DNA from: Pyricularia pennisetigena
Lineage: Eukaryota; Ascomycota; Sordariomycetes; Magnaporthales; Pyriculariaceae
DNA: 64,000 nucleotides
Direction of reading: 5' to 3'
Assembly (NCBI RefSeq): GCF_004337985.1
Contig: NW_021940921.1
Span: 637,758 to 701,757, forward strand
In this document: piece by piece, positions 58,401 through 64,000 of the stretch
Numbering within the stretch: the first letter of the stretch is position 1
How the letters are laid out: each line of letters begins with the position of its first letter
Notes under the pieces: generated by a model
The model's database searches: none
The model's input: only the letters and a program-made list of their open reading frames with translations
Told to the model about the DNA's origin: nothing
Made by a program: the position numbers and the translations under genes

Positions 58401-58558
58401 TAGAATGCCTTATAATGGATTCTGAAAGTTCTTTGGTTAAGCTGTTTTTTATAAGCAATAATAGGATTAATTGCTCGTATTCCGGTAAAATATAACCAAT
58501 TCCAGGGTTGGAAATAAATTCCGCTGCTTTTATAGCCCTATATTATACTATTAACGCC
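55402..58558 (-). pseudogene. Copia copy A: gag, protease and integrase
   Basis: Minus frames: gag (58458-58195, NSLTKELSESIIRHSNPVTV), protease region (57460-57011), pre-integrase and integrase (about 56.9-56.2 kb, then 56183-55767 with KLRVTIIAAGLLLYLWC). Same order as copy C on plus. Ends abruptly at 58558 inside gag, at the LTR of copy C. Confidence 0.83.
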
Positions 58559-59072
58559 TGTTAATTATATGCGTTATTTAGCATGTAATAGGTCCACTTT
58601 TATTTGTATATAAGCCACAATAGATAGTGCCGAAGTGGGGCTGCTGAGGTTGTTAGATTTTCTGTTATATTTTGTGTGTTGCAGGAGTTGCGATTCAAAG
58701 TCAGCGAGTGGGGTTTCACCCTGTACCGGGTTGAAATTTTCACCAAGTCAGCAAGTTAATGCGAACCCAGAAATGGTTTGTATGGAAATGAGGGTGTTTT
58801 TTTTAACAACGCATATAAAAATAATTTTTCGGAAAATCGTGTGCGGCACCAGAACCTTTTGCGGGGTGCGGACCCCCACTTCGATGTCGGAAAATATGTA
58901 AACGAAATAAAGCCAAGTTTCCCCCACCAATAAATCAAATTTATTAATCTAAAAATTAGTGAACAATATAATGCATTTAAACCCTATAATTACAGGTTTT
59001 TACAACGCAATTAGCACCACGCCGCACCTAAGCTAATGCCTAACTCCCTGTTAGCAACCCATATTGTTAACA
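58559..59072 (+). repeat. 5' LTR of copia copy C
   Basis: 514 bp, TGTTAATTATATGCG to ATTGTTAACA. Left flank ACGCC (58554-58558) should recur after its 3' LTR. Confidence 0.87.
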
Positions 59073-59085
59073 GGTTATAAGTCCG
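59073..59085 (+). promoter_or_regulatory. Primer-binding site of copy C
   Basis: GGTTATAAGTCCG directly after the LTR. It differs from the initiator-tRNA half-site GGTTATGAGCCCG by one G-to-A and one C-to-T, the changes RIP makes. Confidence 0.7.
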
Positions 59086-59867
59086 GAGAGGTTTTAGCTT
59101 GTGCAGTTAAATGCATTTTGCATCGCTGGAAAGCCTGAAGTTTAGGCTTTATTTTGGTTATTATCGTATTTTTACAGCACGTATATTGACGAAAGTATTG
59201 CTGTTTTTGTGCGAATTTGTTGGTTTTAAGCGCTAATTCAGCACCTAACCCCCTGTATTTACAATGGGGATCGCTAAAAATTAGCGTTCGACTTAGGCCC
59301 TTTTCAGGTACTGCAGCGATTGTTTGTATTGCAAATCCAAAATTTTTGGTGTGGTTTTTGTGGATCGTGCACGCCACTGTAATTGGTTCAAATTTTTAGT
59401 AGGGTCTACGCTAGCGAGTTAGGGCCAAAAACCCCTGTATTCGTTCGCTAATAGTCCATTAAATCCTAATACGTTTAATAGGGTTTACAATAACCTACAA
59501 ACCCATTAACGGAATTACGTTGGTGGTTAGTTTACCCTGCAATCTACCCTGCACGATACCCTGCAGTCTACCCTGCACCCATTTAACGAATTGAATTCGT
59601 TACGTGCACCTGGATTGGTACAAATACCAGGGCACCCCTTGATTGGGGATTTCAGGGATTCTAACCCTGTATTTTAGTGGTTTTAACCATTATAAATAGC
59701 AATAAGCCCTGTAATTGGTAACTACAGGCTTATACCCGTTAAAAGGTAAACGGTATAGCAAGTCCTAAATCAATAGGGTATTTACCCTTAGGTAATTAGG
59801 TTAGTTAATTATAGCTATAAATTAACGAATTGCAATTACAATTTAGGTTACCCTATAATGGAGGACA
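59086..59867 (+). other. Leader of copia copy C
   Basis: 782 bp without coding frames before gag. Holds four TACCCTGCA words at exact 12-base spacing (starts 59533, 59545, 59557, 59569). Confidence 0.6.
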
Positions 59868-62800
59868 GCCCTATGTCGGGCCTTCCAGGCCCAATTCCAA
59901 CAGATAGGGGGCCTAAACCCAGCCCAAACGAAGTTTTAACCGCTAAATTACAGGCCCAAAACCTGCAATTAAAAGCGTTAACTACGCAAATGGATTCATT
60001 TCAAAGGACAATTTAACAGTTAGTTGCCCAATTAACTTTAAAAAGCGGTAATTCCACTAATTTTAATGGTAATTCGGAGAGCAAACCCGCTACCGCACCC
60101 CCTAATCCACCTGGTAACCTAATTTCAGGTGACGGCATAGGTAAAAAATTATCGAAACGGGTATTTTCCTTCCCCGAAAATTGTAAATTAGTAAGGGTTA
60201 GCAACTACGATTTGTGTAAACAGGCGTTAAAAGTACAGTTTAGGGCTATAAAAGCAGCGAAATTTATTTCCAACCCTGAAATTGGTTATATTTTACCGGA
60301 ATACGAGCAATTAATCCTATTACTGCTTATAAAAAACAGCTTAACCAAAAAACTTTCAGAATTTATTGTATGGCATTTCAGCCCCGTAACGGTTTACAAA
60401 ACCCTGGAAAATAGCTATTCCGTTGCACCCGAAATTAATCGAAATTTACTATATCGGGAATTCCACGCTTTAAATTTTTCGAAATTTAAAGGAACAATAC
60501 CTGAATTTAATAACCGTTTTAATTTACTGGTAGCTAAATTAACAAATACCAACGTGCAAATAAACCCCGTAAACGTTCGAAATCAGTACCTACGGGCCCT
60601 GGAAAGGATATTCCCTATTTGGACCGAACGCCAACGCAGTACCCAACGGGCCCTGCAAATGATAGGCCAAAATTCGGAAAAATTAAATTTGCAATATTTT
60701 ATGGCGGACTTTATATCCGAGAATTCGATTTCAGGTTTTACAACGGCTAAGGCCGCTAGTTATAGGTTTGAAGGTAAAAAAACGGGTAAAAAAAACGTTA
60801 AAAAAAGCGTTAAAAAGGAAAATAATGGGCAGGAAAACAATTTTAAATTACGAAAAAGAGTAAAAACTTTAATTTAAATTCTGCTTTTGCAAAAAATATC
60901 AAATCCTTCAATTCCAGCGAATTAACCGCTGGAAAGTCCAAAATGTTTATGGATTTCGAGCTATTTACGGGTTCGATTCCAGGTGACGTTAACCAAAGCG
61001 CAGCGTATAACGCTTTGGAATAGGAGGTAAATTCCGCTATTAGCGGAATTATAAAATTACGTTCGGATTCGGATTCGGAAACCGATACCGGTAAAACGTT
61101 AAAACCACAAGTTTTAACAACTAATTTTAGGGTTAAAACGAAACTTGGACGCGGCGTAAAAAAGAACCCTTAAATTATAAAGGTTAGGTTACCCTATCCT
61201 GTACGATACAGGTAATTCGCACCATATTTTTGCAAATAAGCAATTTTTTACCGATTATAACCCTGGTTTTACAATTGAAATTGGTACAGGAGGTGGCCCT
61301 CGTAGGCCTATAAATACCGGAACTGTAAAAATACAGGTCCGTTACGGCCAAAAAGCTAATGAATTTAAAAAAGTTACGTTAAATAACATTTTATGTATCC
61401 CTTCGTTTGGAATAAATATCGTTAATGGTTTTATACATTATAATATAGGGGGGTATTATTAAAAAATACTTTGTACGATAAAGTTCGCAAGGCGTAGGGA
61501 CGTTTAAATAGCGTCAAATATTCGTTTTATTTAAAAGTTAAAGGGTGCGATATTTTTGTTCGAAATAACGTTATTTCGAATTACGCCTATATAATAAGTG
61601 AATATAGCACCTCTTTTAGCATGGCTTTACAAGGGGCTATTAAGGGCTACGCAACCCCGTTGGAAATAAAATTAAATAATCTAAACCCTGAAGGGGATTA
61701 TAAAATTTACACCGATTCGGAACCGGAAAAAAATACGGTAACGGAAAAGCTAAATCCCGAACAAAATACAGAAATAGCCGTAAATTTACCGGTAACGCAA
61801 AACTTTAGCGGTAAAAACCCTGAAAATCCACGTGAAATTGGGCCCCGTAGGCCCGGTACACCGTTAAATAACCTTTTTATACAATTTAATATAAAAAGGA
61901 CTATTTCCGAAAAAAAGGGGGTTTCCTATACAAAAAGTCCGTTGTTAAAACCATTTTTATTATCGGATTTAAAGCAGGCCCTTGTAAATTATTTCCTTTT
62001 AGGTTTAAAACGGATTACGGACGGTTGGTTAACCCTTAAAAGAGACGGAATTACAGGTTATTATAACGAAATCCAGGCTGAAAAAACCCTGTTATGGCAC
62101 AGGCGTTTGGGGCATATAGGGTTATTATTGCTAAAAAAAAACAGCTAAAATTATAAAAGGTCTACCTAATTTCGACAAAATTAGGACAATTACCTGTATT
62201 GCTTATATTAAAGCTTTTTTTATTAGGCGTACAAATAAGGTCGCACTCCTTATACCCCCTAATATTTTCGATTTTATAAAAGGTGATACAGTGACTTTTT
62301 AACCTAATTTTGACAATAAAAAACCCGTATTTTTGTGATTAATGGACCGAAAATCACGTTTTCGGTGGTTTATTCCACTAAAATATAAAGCCGGACCTAC
62401 GGTTTTAATAGCTATTACAGGCTTTTTTAAAGGTCTTAAAAGCTACGTACGGGCGCTACCCCTTAAGCTTTCACTTTAATGGCGGGTACAAAGTTAATAC
62501 AGATTTTTAAAATTGGTTTATAAATAAAGGTATTACTTTTAGCATTTCGAATCCCTATAACCACGGCCAAAACGGATTAACGGAACGGTCCGTTAGGGTT
62601 ATTGTAAATAAGTTTCGATTTACCATTATAGCGGCGGGTTTACCATTATATTTATAGTGTTATTTATTACCTGCCGTAATTAATTTCATTAACCGTACGG
62701 CGGTAATTAATAGGGATTTAACACTTTACGAGGAATTTTATTCCAAATTCCAACCTGGATTACCGCATAAGCCCAATTTAGGGTATTTTCGGGTTATTGG

Positions 62801-64000
62801 TATTTTATACCAGGCTATTATACCGTTGGAAAAACTCCAAAAATTTAATAAATTGGGTCCCCGCACCGAAACGGTGAAACTTTTAACCCATTTATTAAGT
62901 TTTACAACGTTGGTTTACGCTCCCGTTAAACGGGCCGTTTATAAAACCTTTACCGTAAACATCATAAAGGGTATAACCGCTGAAAATTTGGCTATTTTGG
63001 GGGAAACGCTACAGATTTTAAAGGGGGAAAATACAAATGTAAAGGGGGATTTTAATTCTGAACCTGAAAACGAAATTAACAGCGTTCCAACGGATAATTA
63101 TCCCCTAAAAAACCCTGAAAATATAGAATATTTACCACCGGCTACAGGGCAATTACCACCCGTTACAAGGCATTAATACCCTGAAAATACAGTGCCCGCC
63201 AGGTTTATATAACCTACCGTTCGCCCCCCAAAACTTATAACGGTACCGGTACCTAATCCAATATTTAAAACAATGGAAGTTCCGGTGTTTTCAACCCCTA
63301 AAATACAAAATATGGAGTTAAATTCGCAGTTCAAAAACCCAAATTTAATGGATATAAATTACGTGCATTATCTTTGTTTTCAAGCCAACAAAGAATCATG
63401 AAAAAGCCCACTAAAAATGGTGAACCAAATAATTACCAACAGGCTTTAAATAACCTTAAAAGTGCTAAATGGTTAACTGTTTTAGCGTTTAAATTCGACT
63501 AAATTGTTATTGCAAAAGCCTTCCGTTTTATCCCAAAATTAAAATGTCTATAGGCCGTAAACTCGTTTTTACCCGGCCGGTATTTAAGTTAAAAAAGGAT
63601 GCAAATAATAAACCTATAAAATATAAAGCTAGGCTTGTTATTAGGGGTTTTTGACAGGTCGAAAACCTAAATTATATCGAAATTTTTGCTAGCACTAATA
63701 CATCACCTACCTGGCGTATATTATCAGCTATAGCTAATGTACAATATTGGGAAATAAAACAAATCGATTTTATCGGTGCGTTTTTAAATAATAATTTTAC
63801 CGACGTAAATATATATTTGCAAATTCCAAACGGTTTTAACGAATGGGCAAAAAACTGTAGCCTGACCACCGCTAAAATTTTAGTGGAAATGGGTTATAGC
63901 CCGAAAAAATTGCAGGTTATATAATTGGAAAAAGTGCTATATGGTTTAAAACAGGGTCGAAAAAAATGGCAAAACAAATTTAAATCCCTTTTCTTTAAAA
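59868..64000 (+). pseudogene. Copia copy C gag-pol (partial at window end)
   Basis: Gag opens MEDSPMSGLPGPIPTDRGPK at 59868, has a TAA at 60013, and stays open from 60212 to 60877. The protease active site DTG is at 61205-61213 in YDTGNSHHIF. The pre-integrase zinc segment LLWHRRLGHIG is near 62.09 kb and the integrase word QNGLTERSVRV near 62.57 kb. Reverse transcriptase starts near 63.54 kb with VFKLKKDANNKPIKY and the catalytic-region segment KQIDFIGAFLNN near 63.76 kb. Less decayed than A or B but still interrupted. Confidence 0.87.

Larger units (their letters stand above)
44816..58558 (-). mobile_element. Copia copy A, split by two younger insertions
   Basis: Minus-strand element. From its 3' end: LTR (44816-45371), polypurine tract, RNase H/RT (45.9-47.6 kb), then the gypsy insertion (47614-55396), then integrase, protease and gag (55402-58558), where copia copy C begins inside gag. 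Its 5' end lies beyond copy C, outside the window. Joining across the gypsy insertion reproduces the uninterrupted order seen in copy C near 63.37-63.45 kb. Confidence 0.85.
58559..64000 (+). mobile_element. Copia copy C, 5' part (runs off window)
   Basis: Plus-strand element of the same family as A and B: 5' LTR, half-tRNA primer site, 0.78-kb leader, gag, protease, integrase and the start of reverse transcriptase at the window end. Inserted in gag of copy A. Confidence 0.9.

Noticed and set aside
1..64000. CRISPR array, bacterial operon or prophage
   Set aside because: Nothing of the kind; the DNA is fungal with spliced genes.

Overview
The window reads as nuclear DNA of a filamentous ascomycete. 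Genes carry short introns with GTATGT/GTAAGT-type donors and CTAAC branch sites, and encode secreted lytic polysaccharide monooxygenases, a PDR transporter and fungal flavin monooxygenases. The right half is full of LTR retrotransposons and a Fot1/Pot2-type DNA transposon with RIP-like decay. A Sordariomycete is likely. Magnaporthales is a reasonable guess, because the DNA transposon has the size of Pot2 and the decay appears to hit C in A/T-C-A/T context, but this is inference.

Layout. 1-33 kb is mostly ordinary gene space. In order it holds the C-terminal half of a PDR-type ABC transporter (+), an AA9 LPMO (-), a Baeyer-Villiger-type FAD monooxygenase (+, with an assembly gap in its intron), an 8.3-kb Ty1/copia element (-, 10462-18795, with a 5-bp target duplication), a FAR1-domain protein (+), an AA11 LPMO (-), a PAP2 lipid phosphatase (-), and a very large predicted secreted protein (-, 27581-32030). 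That last model joins a GH55 beta-1,3-glucanase to a PI-PLC-like phosphodiesterase. From about 33.4 kb the sequence becomes a repeat island. It starts with a Pot2-like element (33363-35216), then a 2.6-kb stretch of normal composition holding one small secreted-protein candidate (36298-36465), then fold-back repeats, a solo LTR and an unrecognised decayed block.

44.1-64 kb is a nest of retroelements that can be resolved from junctions. Copia copy B (+) was split by copia copy A (-). Copy A was later split by a chromodomain-type Ty3/gypsy element (47614-55396, target duplication TTTGG) and again by copia copy C (+, from 58559, running off the window end). The gypsy element carries about 2.7 kb beyond its chromodomain, with a 120-bp tandem repeat and a long decayed reading frame on the opposite strand.

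Biology. The intact genes are individual secretory or metabolic genes, not an obvious biosynthetic cluster. Several act on cell-wall polymers or lipids (AA9, AA11, GH55, PI-PLC-like, PAP2). The most unusual items are the GH55/PI-PLC fusion model, the composite structure of the 10.5-18.8 kb copia element (two different LTRs, two primer sites, two polypurine tracts), the extra reading frames beyond pol in the gypsy element, and a fold-back repeat family at 37.8-40.7 kb. All calls are by reading alone; no searches were run.
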